Origin: Isoetes engelmannii
Lineage: Eukaryota; Streptophyta; Lycopodiopsida; Isoetales; Isoetaceae
DNA: 28,799 nt
Assembly (NCBI GenBank): GCA_011763485.2
Contig: JAANSK020031132.1
Location: 1-28,799 of the forward strand
Reading direction: 5' to 3'
The number at the start of each line of letters is the position of its first letter. Positions within the stretch are counted from its first letter, which is position 1. The position numbers and the translations under genes are program-made. The notes beneath the pieces were generated by a model. The model saw only the letters and a program-made list of their open reading frames with translations. It had not been told where the DNA came from and made no database searches. Below, in pieces: positions 19,507-28,799 of the stretch.

Positions 19507-20993
19507 CATAGCTACCGGGAACCAAGTTCCCAACTACGTTCCCGTTCCCAACTCCGTTCCCAAGGGTCCGGAGTTCCGGGAACTCCTGTCCAAGTTCCCA
19601 ATACATGTGCTACCGGGAACTACGTTCCGGATGAAGTTCCCATAGATGGGAACTTCAGTTCCCGGTAGCAAAAATTTTTAACGTCAAAATCTCATTAAAA
19701 TTTCAATAGAAAACCAAAAAAAATTTAAAAAAGCAACGAATTTTTTTTGCCCCAATTCTCTGCTGTCCCTGCTCTGCCGGATTGCATTGGAGACCTCTGC
19801 CTGCTCCTGCCTGCTATCAGTGCTGTCATCAGCCTCTTATCTCAGGTCAGGCCATCATCGTTGAGCAGGAGCCCTGCTATCAGGCCCTGCACTATCAGCT
19901 ATCATCGATTGAAAAAACCAGGTACTTCCTTTTCTTATCTCTTTCTTTTGTGGTTATGCATTATTTGTGCAATTTAGGATGATAAATGATAGGGCTTCCT
20001 CCATTATTAAGTCTGGTTTGGCTGAATGGTGCAAAAAGAATTTTAGTAAAAGGTAAGGCAAACAGTTTAAACGGTTAAGTTCAGTCAGAGACAATGATAT
20101 GTTCTATTCTATCTCTTGATATTGCTGAATCTCATTCTTTAATCTTTAGGCCAGCTGAATTGTAAGCTGAATGCTATCTTGATATTGCTGAATTGTAAGC
20201 TTCTTCTTATTAGAGATTAGAGTTGATAACTTGATTCATCATTAGCTTGTTACAAGCTAGTTGCTCACAAATTTCAGATTTTGATTAATGGCTGAAACTG
20301 AACCATTTCTTCTTCTTCTTCTATCATTCATGCTTTGCCTTCTATCTATGATTGTAAGCTATGCCTTCTATCTATGATTGTCTATGCCTTCTATCATTTT
20401 AAGCTTCTTCTTATTACGTTCAATGATTATATTCTATCTATGATTATGTTCTATTCTATCTTGATCATTCTATAATCTTTAATTGTTGGCTTCTTCTTAT
20501 TAGAGATTACAGTTGATTGTAGATTCACTGTTAGCTTGTTAGATACAAACTAGTTTGTCACAAATTTCAGATTTTGTTTAATGGCTTTATCATTAATTTT
20601 ATAGGTACTTTCATCAAGAAGGCATATGGATTCTCAAGATCATGATCATTAATTTTATAGGTACTTTCATCAACAAGGCATGTGTGTTTTCTACTGAATA
20701 TGTTATGTGTGATATAATGACACTAGAAGCTTATACCTTCTTACAATTGTTGTTTTTCAAACTCTTGATGAACGTTAAAAGGTGGTTTTATCTATTACGT
20801 TCCCATATCCATATACATTTCACGTTTTTATGTTTTAAGTGTTCTATGGTAATCTATATGCAAAGGGAACTCCAAAACCATTTTTAAATTTAAAAAATTC
20901 AAAAATTGAACGTTCCCGTTCCCATTCGTTCCCGTTCCCGTTCCGAATTTTGGGGCCAAGTTCCCGTTCCCGTTCCCGTTCCGGGTAGCTATG
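19507..20993. mobile_element. 1487-bp non-autonomous hAT-like element
   Basis: The ends are CATAGCTACC and GGTAGCTATG, fitting the YANNG start of hAT termini. They are flanked by a perfect 8-bp direct repeat AAATAAAC (19499-19506 and 20994-21001). The subterminal regions are packed with GTTCCC/GGGAAC motifs (19517-19668 and 20908-20984), as transposase-binding subterminal repeats usually are. The inside has no transposase frame. Two internal duplications occur: around 20205-20290 with 20498-20585, and 20591-20630 with 20645-20683. It is nested in the 6.1-kb element and therefore younger. Confidence 0.85.
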
Positions 20994-21001
20994 AAATAAA
21001 C

Positions 21002-21546
21002 CAACCACATGCATACTCCAGAAATCTATATAGTAGGATAAAATTAATTGCTTAGAAAGATCTCCACACGTAATAAGTGGATTCTGGGTTTACCTTGGGA
21101 AAGGAAGTAGATATGGGAGTCTCCATTGGGAAAGGAATCAGATATGGGGATATCCATTGGGAAATGAGACCCTATCAAAATATGACACGTGGCTACTCTT
21201 TTCTTATTGGCTAGAGCCAAAAGCTGATGTGTATTTTCTCTATTTTCATAAAGGGTCTTTTGGAGACCCCATATTTTCTCTAATGAAAGTAACAACACTA
21301 GGTACTCCAGAACTGGGTACTTTTTCATTTTTGTTTTTAATCGAACTAATTCAAAAATCCAAAATAAAAGTCAAGGACATGTTAATATGCAAAATTAAGA
21401 TAAAAGGAATGCTATCGGAGGTCATAATAAATACAACTCCTCTAAAACATATCTTGTACTGAGATATTAGACAGGTTCCTAGTATCCAGTGCTGGGTACC
21501 ATTTTGGGTACTTTTTTGGTCATTAAATAATACTTTTACTTTTTGA
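21002..21546. other. Right internal part of the 6.1-kb element
   Basis: AT-rich. Short imperfect repeats (GATATGGG..CCATTGGGAAA units) lie at 21095-21165. No gene is recognised. Confidence 0.5.
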
Positions 21547-21619
21547 GGCACACCCTAACATGCTTTTACCCAATTATTAGAACTAAACCAGCAAGAAAAC
21601 CAGACCAACGGCCCAGAAA

Positions 21620-23512
21620 AAACATTTAGAAAGCGAAGTTCGTGCAAACTTAGCTGAGGTAAAAGACCGTCAAAAGCGTGCATTGAGATTAAGAATTGTT
21701 GGACTCACCAAAACCGAAGATAGAATAGAATAAAAGATAATAGTTCAGTAGCTAATTGATTTTGTAAGGATAATTTGAAATTGGTAGAACCCATGCCTGG
21801 TGGACTGGACGCAAGGTGGAAGGCAAAACTCATCATGTTCTCTGACGGACTGGACGCAAGGTGGAAGGCAAAACTCATCATGTTCTCATAAAATGTAGGG
21901 ATTATACAGCGAGAACAGATGTTCTAAAACAGGGATCATTTTTAAAAGGAAAAGGTAAGCAGTTAAGCATAGCAGTTAAGCATTTCTAAAAGCTAAGCAG
22001 TTAGACATATTGTTTCTCGTTAGAACGTGACTGCCCAGGATATAAAAGTATGATCTGCATCCAGTTTGGCACCATAAACCTTCTCGTGGCAGACCTCATG
22101 GAGGAATAGCATGTTTTATTAACTCAAACCCATAGGGAAAGCAAGTCTAGAAATCTTGGATGAAGACGAAAAGCATATTTTAGCTGTTAAATTATCTGCT
22201 AATTTATTGCTTACAGAGAAAGACCTTATAATAGTTGCTTGCTATCATCCACCCTCTTCATATCAACAAACTAATGGTCTATTGCTAGACTCGGACTTAA
22301 AATCTTAGAATAGCAGCAAATATGTAATGTATTGTTAGTTGGTGACCTTAATGGCAGGAGACCTCCAAGCGAAAAAAAGATTTATACTGATTCAGAACCT
22401 TGTGCAGTTGTGACAGAACCATGGGATAGTTCTTTCCATTGCAAGAGCCAACATAAGGAAGTAAACATGGCATGCCGTCAAATTCTTAACTTATGCTCAT
22501 CTTTTAATATGGTTATTTTAATCGGGATTGGCCCTTTTTTATTTGATCAGTGCATATTTCGAGGCAAAATAAATGATTAGTACACATATACCAGTGCTGG
22601 ATTACTTAATTGGTGATCGGAGCTCCTTGCATTTGATTGAGGATTTCATAGTTAGAGAATTTGTTCCAGAAACTGATCATGAACCTTCTTACATTTAGAT
22701 TTACAACAAACAACGCACCAGCTACCAAGCAGGTAGAAACCGTATTAAATATAAGATGTCTAGAAATGCAGCTTCTGAAAAGGAGGTAAATCATGGCCTC
22801 CCATATGTCATGAAGTTAATTGGTATTAACGATAAGGTATATGCTCTTAATAGCTTATTGGTAAGATGTGCTAAGCGCGTATATGGAGAGCAAAAGGTAA
22901 CTACATCACACAATCAAGAAACATTTGGTATGACATGCAACTGAAGCAGGCTAAAAAACAAATTGACAGTCTAGAGAAGCTAAAAGCATTAAAAACTTGA
23001 TAAGGAAAAGAAACGTGCATGGTATAGAACCCATCAACAATCATTGGTCGCCACAATGCAAGGGTCTCCAAAAACGTTTTGGAGGTATTTTAGTGCCCCA
23101 TACTCAACAGTTGCTTTAATGAATGAATGAATGGTTATTAACGTCCACGGGAAGCCGTAGCTTATGGGACAATTTACAACACACCCAGATCTTAAGGTGT
23201 GAAAACATATGCTATTCATCTCTAGTTTAAAGTTGAAAAGAAATTATATGTTTGCCCTATGAGGCTGCCACACATTTTTATGTTGAACTTGATGATGTTA
23301 AAATTGGCATAAAGTCACTGGCAAGAGGAAAGACTTGTGATATTGATGGACTTGTGGCTGAACATCTTAAAGATGGCGGTCAAGAGTTAGCTATATTTAT
23401 CATGCATTTATTTATTCAGGCTATTGCAGAAGGATTTTCATGGGCAACAAGCCTGATAGCACAAGGCCAAGCTGGATTTAGACCTGGGCATTCGCTCCCC
23501 TTGCTATGGTAG
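21620..23512 (+). mobile_element. Decayed non-LTR retrotransposon (ORF1, endonuclease and partial RT)
   Basis: From about 21640 the frame resembles a LINE ORF1 (EVRANLAEVKDRQKRALRL). At 22048-22131 there is endonuclease-like SRGRPHGGIACFINSN, followed by LIIVACYHPPSS and LLVGDLNGR (about 22335-22361), the GDLN motif of APE-type endonucleases. At 23290-23500 the RT begins (ARGKTCDIDGLVAEHLK) and jumps to QAGFRPGHS, so the RT core between them is missing. Many stops and frame changes show it is dead. A 41-bp unit is duplicated at 21802-21842 and 21847-21887. It differs from the L1-type piece at 16.8 kb; the lineage is undetermined. Confidence 0.7.
23119..23190 (-). mobile_element. Small tailed element copy 2, inserted in the LINE
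   Basis: 23138-23190 is the inverse of 7-58 with about one mismatch. Its presumed 3' tail here is (AATG)n on the plus strand (about 23119-23133), i.e. (CATT)n on the element strand, unlike the (ATC)n tail of copy 1. It may extend right to about 23230. It interrupts the LINE between endonuclease and RT. Confidence 0.6.
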
Positions 23513-23514
23513 TT

Positions 23515-24290
23515 CCTCTATCAGAATGGCAAGAGAAATGTCGCAAGTATGCAACTTCTGAGATGGAGCACCTCACTGTGGTATGCCAGCAGCGTCTCGC
23601 TGCTCGACCAGATGCAGTCTGAACTGACTCCCTCGACGCCAACAATTACCTACTAGTAACAAATGAGTATTGGAGAGCACCATATTTAGAGGATCCTCTG
23701 GTCAAGGCCTATTTGGATGCTACACCAGAGCACATCACAGCCAATGCAAAGTTTGATCCGAGGTTTCTTAGATGCAGACAGTGGACAACTGATGACCTGC
23801 TTGGCTAGCACAGCAACTGGATATACATACCCAACCCAATCCTTTACTTTGAGAACACTCGAGTCGTATCCTGGCAGTTCTTGAGCATTTTGGTTGGGAA
23901 GCAACCTCATCTCCAAGTCCAAGTGTCTATCCCGAGGAGTCTACTGCTGGCGTTGCACAGCCTGCTCCATGTTGTTGGGAAAATTGTAAACTTCCGACAC
24001 TTTAATCCCAATGCAAATATGGATCATTGGCTTTGACAAGTTTCTACTTAGCAAGTGCAGAGACGTTCCTGCATTGGAACATGAACTGATTGAGGAAATG
24101 ATCAAGAACGGGTTTCTTATTGGGTGCGAGGCCATTGCAGCTTATCTCAGCCAAGCTGATGTTCAACCACCCAGACCAAACTTTTACAATCATTACTATA
24201 ATGCTGAGTGGCAGCCACACACTTCAAACACAAGTCTGAGCAGATGCGTCAGCAGGGAATTCCTAAACTTCCAGAATATCTAAGTCATCT
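23515..24290 (+). pseudogene. Unclassified coding relic
   Basis: After the LINE ends, a new coding-like sequence starts: LLVTNEYWRAPYLEDPLVKA, then FENTRVVSWQFLSILVGKQP, then in another frame FDKFLLSKCRDVPALEHELI and YLSQADVQPPRPNFYNHYYN (ending near 24283). Stops and a frame change interrupt it. I recognise no family; it could be a host gene fragment or part of an element. Confidence 0.35.
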
Positions 24291-24299
24291 CTTAGAGGG

Positions 24300-25000
24300 G
24301 GAAGTGTTAACATGCTTAATAAAACCGAATATCTGTGACCTTGAAGCAAATCCGGCATTTGTATGGCTCCACCACCAAAAAAAAATCATCATGGGAACGA
24401 AAAGCTTTGCTTGTTTTAGGGTTTTCTTGGTCGCACATCCACCATCAAGAGTAGCATAGCTAGAAGGAGGAAGAGGTAAGCTTCCTTCACCGCAACTGGA
24501 CGAAGGACCGCTAATTTTTGTGTATTTTTTGCTTAATCTTACCAGCCAAGCTAGGAAACAACACGAGATCAAAGGAAAGATACTAAGGGATGCTTAAGAT
24601 ACTCCTGGCTGTGCTTATCAAAGAAGATTTTTGGTTTTTACAAGACTAGTTACGACCCTTTGAGAGTAGAACCATGACCATACAATAGAATGGGATGTTT
24701 GCGACGTTGGTTTGCGACGTGTAACTGACGTCACGTCGCATCTCGTCGGAAATATGTCGCAAATTATTTTCATGACGTTGCAGATAAGACGTGGCACATC
24801 GTATTGGAAACGACTCACGTCTTAGGTAAGACATCTAATTAGACGTTGCAACGGATGGCACCCCAATACCATTGCAAGTAGGACATATAACATCTCAATA
24901 ATGTTTCAGTTGCACATCACGTTGCAAATACGTCGTCTCAGGTGAGACGTGACGTGACGCTTCAGGTGAGACGTGAGTCATAAGTGTGAACAAATGTTTG
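24300..25000. repeat. GACGT-rich stretch, no gene
   Basis: 24690-24980 contains many GACGT/ACGTC motifs, including GACTCACGTCT (near 24812) and its inverse AGACGTGAGTC (near 24968). It may be an old hairpin element. No gene is seen in the rest. Confidence 0.4.
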
Positions 25001-25320
25001 TATTGTATTGTGTATAAATGTTAGTTTTGATACCCTTTTGTATTATATCGTGTATATCATGTTAATAACCATTCATAAATGGTAAGAGGGGCTATTGTCA
25101 AAGTAAAATGTATTATAAATATTTTTGAGTAAAAATAATGTAATAAACGGGGGAAATTTGAACGAAGCCCCATTTTGGCTATGGTGGATGGCAGAGCGAT
25201 TTGCAACTGGCGCTACTACATATTAGAAATCCTTTTGGTTGCCTAGGTGTTGTTTAGCAGTAGCGCCTGTTAGTTTCGCAGTGGCCTCAGGTCTCTAGGT
25301 GATGACGGATTCTTAGAAAA

Positions 25321-25347
25321 AGGCAATAATCTTAAAGATTATTGCCT
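25321..25347. repeat. Perfect 13-bp hairpin
   Basis: AGGCAATAATCTT and AAGATTATTGCCT are separated by one base. Confidence 0.9.
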
Positions 25348-25350
25348 CCT

Positions 25351-25412
25351 AAGGCAGCCTCCTATTTGCTGCCATAGAGGGAACGAAGAAAATGCAAATA
25401 GGAGGCTGCCTT
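25351..25412. repeat. Perfect 19-bp inverted repeat with a 24-base loop
   Basis: The arms AAGGCAGCCTCCTATTTGC (25351-25369) and its exact inverse (25394-25412) start 3 bases after the previous hairpin. Confidence 0.9.
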
Positions 25413-25416
25413 ATGA

Positions 25417-27045
25417 TTGATTCATCCTTTCCTATTCTACTCAGATTACAGCCTTTTATTTATGAGTCTAGAAATAAGTAGAGGGAAATGCTTAGTCTTG
25501 GGATCGGTTATGCACTTTCTGGGAAGCACAATGTGCATAAATTTGGATCGAATTGCATGGATTAAGGTGCCAAACGACAATATCAAATGCGGCAGGCCGA
25601 TCATTTCTGAATGGTGAGTGGGATAAGCAGAGCTCTTGTCCCAGATCTGTCACTTTTCTTTTGTCATTCCAACCGTTCTCATCCATTTTTTAACTCGATT
25701 CACCATTGTGATAGATAAGACTTATGGATTATATCTTTATCGTATGCAGTTCAACGCCATTGCCAGAGAGCCTTCTGTATCTAATCACACTCTATTCTGA
25801 GTTTTTTGCAGCCAAAAAACTTTTCGACTTGTGAGCAACTAGGTTATGCCTTTTTTGCAGCAGGCTATGGTCTATGTAACCCTAGGGCACAATAATTTGG
25901 CTTGGCATAATAGGTTGTGGCTCGGATTTGCTCAACTACTTTTAAGGAATGCATGTTAGTGACTTTAGACCTTAATAGGATGTTCGCAGCTCCTAACTAT
26001 AGAACTGAATGTTTGGATAAAGGTAAGATTGTTCTATGCTTTCAAGCATTTTATGATTGTTAAATATGCTCATGATCTGTTATTGCGTTTACAGGGTGCC
26101 ATACCAATGAACATTTGAGATCAACGGACATCAAAGGAACATCATTTGTTACAAGAAAAGCGCTTGATGAGGTAGTTGCACTTCGTCTTGTCTGCTTTAC
26201 ACGCAATAAGATGTTTGCATGTAGGACTGTCGGTTGAATTCTGAACTTTGTTCAGGGAGGCATGCATGGAAGACAAAGTTAATGGTTTGGTCTGGGGTCT
26301 TTTTCTGCCTAAGAAAGTTTCTTAACGATGAGGTTTTCCAATTTGAGAGCATAGCTTTCATTATGAACCAATTTGGCATTTGAATGAATTGGTTGCAGGG
26401 TTTAGTCAGCAACTGGAACATGAAGCCTGGTATATTAAAGGGAAAGAGTGTCATAGTTCAGAAATTTGGAAATGCTGGTCATCATACAGCTGATGTAAGT
26501 TTCTCACTTCATTGTATGCCGTGTAAGTTTGAGAATTATCTATTTTCTAAAAAACTGTTCTTTATGACTAGTTTAAGTAGTAACTTCCTAGAGCAGCCCA
26601 ACAAATTTGTGTATGAATAGTCAATGGATGGTGTGCTAAGTGTAATTAGAATTTTTAGGCTTGAGCAGAAACTGCAGCATAGAGATGAGAATGTAATTAT
26701 TAGCTAATATGCCTGAATGGATTATTTGAATCATGAATACTTCACTTTTATTGGTGAGTGAGGTTTTCCTTGAAGTTGTGATGTTGCAACTTGAGTTCAC
26801 AACACAATAACACTTCTAGCTGTTATTAATGTTTGTTTTTTGTTTAAAACTCTCGTTTCATCTTGATAAACAGTACATAGAAGAAGCGGGAGTGCACATT
26901 GTAGCCATAGCCAAGAAGGATGGAGGCGTAGTGAATGTAAGTGGAAAGGGTTTGGGCTGTGAAGAACTATTTTAGAGTCAAAGGCACAATAAATGGTTTC
27001 CTAGGAGCTAAAATGGTAGGTGCGGATCTCTTGCGAGTATAAGGT
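25417..27045 (+). pseudogene. Glutamate-dehydrogenase-like gene relic with introns
   Basis: Exon-like blocks in order are: about 25490-25613 (CGRPIISEW, like the CVTGKPIS region; donor GTGAGT), 26095-26171 (DIKGTSFVTRKALDE), 26399-26494 (NWNMKPGILKGKSVIVQKFG), 26874-26936 (YIEEAGVHIVAIAKKDGGVV) and about 26970-27044 (VKGTINGFLGAKMVGADLL). The order and motifs match the NAD(P)-binding half of Glu/Leu/Phe/Val dehydrogenases. The third and fourth blocks join in phase 0 with good GTAAGT donors. The dinucleotide-binding loop reads KFGNAG instead of GFGNVG. The first two blocks do not join in phase, and the last ends at a stop, so it is probably dead or strongly diverged. The N-terminal catalytic half is not seen. 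Confidence 0.6.
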
Positions 27046-27355
27046 TACAATTTGCTGCTGATCACTTTTATAATTACCATTATATGCAATTTTTATTAAA
27101 AGAATAGTACAGATTAAATCTTCAAATGAGATCTTGGAGCTGTCTTGCAATTGTAACATTTTGATACTTGCAGCTCCGTCCTTGCCGAACTGTCTGTCAC
27201 TATGCCTTCTTACTTGCCCGTATTTTTCCCGAGCCTATCCATCTTCTCTGAATTTTTAAACTCTGAATTTTTAAACTCCCCCTCCCCTTTTTGTGCGTTT
27301 GGTCGAAGAAGGTTCACCCCTGACTTGCTTATTCTTTCCCCTTTCCCTAAGATCC
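27045..27355. other. No recognisable gene
   Basis: Contains a short tandem duplication of TCTGAATTTTTAAAC (27246-27277) followed by a C-rich tract. The region continues 3' of the Cys-rich minus-strand ORF and may be its 3'UTR. Confidence 0.4.
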
Positions 27356-27814
27356 TTACAAATATGCTCCTTTGGGTCTTTTTCGCAACAGAACCTGCAA
27401 ACTGTTTCTATGTCCCCCACGATCAGTTTGTGCTGATATTCGTTTGCAGACCGGATCGATTGCATGCATTAGGTGGAAACATTGCATCACCCTGATAGCG
27501 TCTAGCTCCTTCATCTCCTCGTTCTTATCTGCAAGAACTCCCTTTTCCCTCAGAATTGTCAAATAGTATCCATTATCTCTCATTCCCTGTGGGTGATGTA
27601 TTTTGGCGCAGTATAAGCAGTGAACTCGTCCGCAATTAGAGCAAGGCGGCAGTTCGTAGGCCAGGCATCTGCACTCTCCCAAACATAAGCACCAGGGACC
27701 AAGCGGCCCTAAATTCTCCAAGTGTCTGTTGATCAGAATGTCCGGGCTACACGGCGCTTGCCTCTTTTTCTTCTTGGTCGGCTGCGTCTGCTGTAATTGC
27801 GGCTCGAACTCCAT
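27356..27814 (-). CDS. Small Cys-rich protein, 152 aa, putative zinc-binding
   Basis: ATG at 27814 opens a complete frame. KKKKR (14-18) could be a nuclear localisation signal. The middle holds WCLCLGECRC (41-50) and CSNCGRVHCLYCAKIHH (58-74), a CX2C-X4-CX2C-X3-HH pattern that suggests zinc binding. A TATA box lies about 155 bases upstream on the same strand. An earlier ATG at 27833 opens a 27-codon out-of-frame peptide (MDKEKEHGVRAA), a possible uORF. I recognise no family. It may be a first exon of a longer gene, or a short stand-alone gene. Confidence 0.5.
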   Translation of the reverse strand: MEFEPQLQQTQPTKKKKRQAPCSPDILINRHLENLGPLGPWCLCLGECRCLAYELPPCSNCGRVHCLYCAKIHHPQGMRDNGYYLTILREKGVLADKNEEMKELDAIRVMQCFHLMHAIDPVCKRISAQTDRGGHRNSLQVLLRKRPKGAYL

Positions 27815-27968
27815 GTTCCTTTTCTTTATCCATATTGTCGCTGCTTGAACTGAAACTGATAGTGAAGACTGATAGCGAAGAGCACTATTTCGATCACCCA
27901 GAGCTATAACAGAGTGTGCCTATCTCTATCCTTCCTCAGACAAAATGCTGGACCATTCCTATTTCATT

Positions 27969-27976
27969 CTTTTATA
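27969..27976 (-). promoter_or_regulatory. TATA box for the Cys-rich ORF
   Basis: TATAAAAG on the minus strand, in context GGAGTATAAAAGAATG, about 135 bases before the first ATG (27833). Confidence 0.6.
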
Positions 27977-27979
27977 CTC

Positions 27980-28799
27980 CACCCCCGTACGCGTATAATT
28001 ATTCGCCGTCACGTCCATTCATTTTAGCCAGCCCAAGAGGATTCTAGATTTCGTAGCCCAGATATGAGATAAATCCGTGATGATGTCGTGCCTTAAATAT
28101 ATACGTTGTTGATAGCTGATATTATACCGTATTAGATCCTACTAAATCGTACTGACGACCGTATTTATGCGACCTGTGTACCTGTTCACGCACCTCTTCC
28201 CCCCCTCCCCCCTTTTTTTTGCGGGCGCCATGTGGGCGCGTAATTGGTCTTGCGTGGCAAGAGACATGTATGTCGTGGCTGTAACGTCTATTTTTTCAAA
28301 AAGAGCTCTGCTTCTGATTCTGCCATGGTATCTCCTTCTTTTTGGTCTGATTGATCACTGTTTGATTGACCCTATCTGTTCTTCCCGTCCACATGCCGGA
28401 TGTAATCCCAAGCTGCGTTTCACTGACTTGGGGGGAGGCATTCAGGGCCCAAGGCAGAGACGACATTTGTATTCTCATTCATGCTAAATGCAAGCTTCTT
28501 ATGAGGCGACATATATGAATTTTAAATCAAACAGACACTAAACAACCATACAACAAACAAATAGACAAATCTGTAGAAGCCAATGCCCAAAAAGTTAAGA
28601 ATAGAGATAAAGATAAAATGAAGATGACTAATATGTTGAACGCCCATCACCCATGTTGATCACCCATGTTGATCGCCCAGATGTCCAGATATCCCGATGC
28701 CCAGATGGGGCAAAAACAATCAGACGAGAGGGAAGCCAATCCTAACAGATCATTTCAAAGGAAGGACTAAACAAAGTTAGAGGAAGCGAAGAGCTGAAA
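27980..28799. other. No recognisable gene
   Basis: Contains C/T homopolymer tracts (28199-28220) and a short repeat CACCCATGTTGAT (28648-28673). A 106-aa plus-strand frame (28167-28487) has no recognisable features. Nothing else is supported. Confidence 0.5.

Larger units (their letters stand above)
15452..21571. mobile_element. 6120-bp DNA element with 25-bp inverted repeats, carrying nested insertions
   Basis: The left end (15452-15476) starts GGGTGAAAGCATGTTAGGG. The right end (21547-21571) is its inverse with 23 of 25 matches. AATT flanks both sides (15448-15451 and 21572-21575), a 4-bp duplication or extended palindrome. No transposase is seen inside. It contains a LINE fragment, a decayed minus-strand gene and a hAT-like element. 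The related MITE at 14919 suggests one family. A 4-bp duplication fits superfamilies such as Sola, but I could not confirm this. Confidence 0.65.

Noticed and set aside
24690-24980. GACGT repeats as a transcription-factor site array
   Set aside because: They are irregular and linked to no gene; an old hairpin element is simpler.
28221-28245. Possible extra GC palindrome (GCGGGCGCC...GGGCGCG)
   Set aside because: It lacks the AAAT/ATTT arms and the 22-bp spacing of the true sites.
1-28799. tRNA or rRNA genes
   Set aside because: I saw no cloverleaf with A/B boxes and no rRNA core sequence by eye; a covariance-model scan would be needed to exclude them.

Overview
The window is nuclear DNA from a eukaryote, most likely a plant of the streptophyte line and probably not a seed plant. 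The evidence is GT-AG introns, TATA promoters, AATAAA signals, a plant-type CCCTAAA run (9726-9749) and a plant L1-type LINE 3' end with a zinc-binding RT tail and poly(A). The species cannot be named from this. Most of the window is repeats and relics, with three loci that look gene-like.

Region 2.55-10.8 kb (minus strand) is the most striking. A TATA box (10175-10182) precedes a short first exon (9960-9936). A 3.7-kb intron follows, then a second exon (6248-4681), a 266-bp intron and a last exon (4414-2858). The reading phases fit at both splice junctions. One in-frame TAG (5506-5508) divides the mRNA into a 255-aa reading frame of unknown function and a 791-aa reading frame. The 791-aa frame carries a ParB-like domain (GNHS motif) and a DNA-methyltransferase-like domain whose expected DPPY-type motif reads DARN. 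The non-coding parts of this locus carry about twenty copies of a 22-bp GC-rich palindrome with AAAT/ATTT ends. They lie in both introns, just past the stop and upstream of the promoter. I found none in the exons or elsewhere in the window. A protein with a ParB-like domain among palindromic sites is the best candidate here for an undescribed system, but any functional link is inference.

Region 10.8-14.4 kb holds minisatellites, then an intact 831-aa ORF (minus, 11904-14399) with a DDE-transposase-like core (LDFAEN, WSDGCG, GHGKGEHDGEG) and Cys-rich zinc-binding stretches.

Region 14.9-21.6 kb holds two elements with related termini (GGGTNAAAGCATG) and 4-bp palindromic A/T target duplications. 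One is a 279-bp MITE (14919-15197), the other 6120 bp long (15452-21571). Inside the larger one lie a 5'-truncated L1-type LINE, a decayed minus-strand multi-exon gene, and a nested 1487-bp hAT-like element (19507-20993, 8-bp duplication).

Region 21.6-28.8 kb holds a decayed second LINE (endonuclease and partial RT), interrupted by a small tailed element whose twin starts the window. It also has an unclassified coding relic, two perfect hairpins, a glutamate-dehydrogenase-like multi-exon relic (25.4-27.05 kb) and a small Cys-rich minus-strand ORF with its own TATA box.
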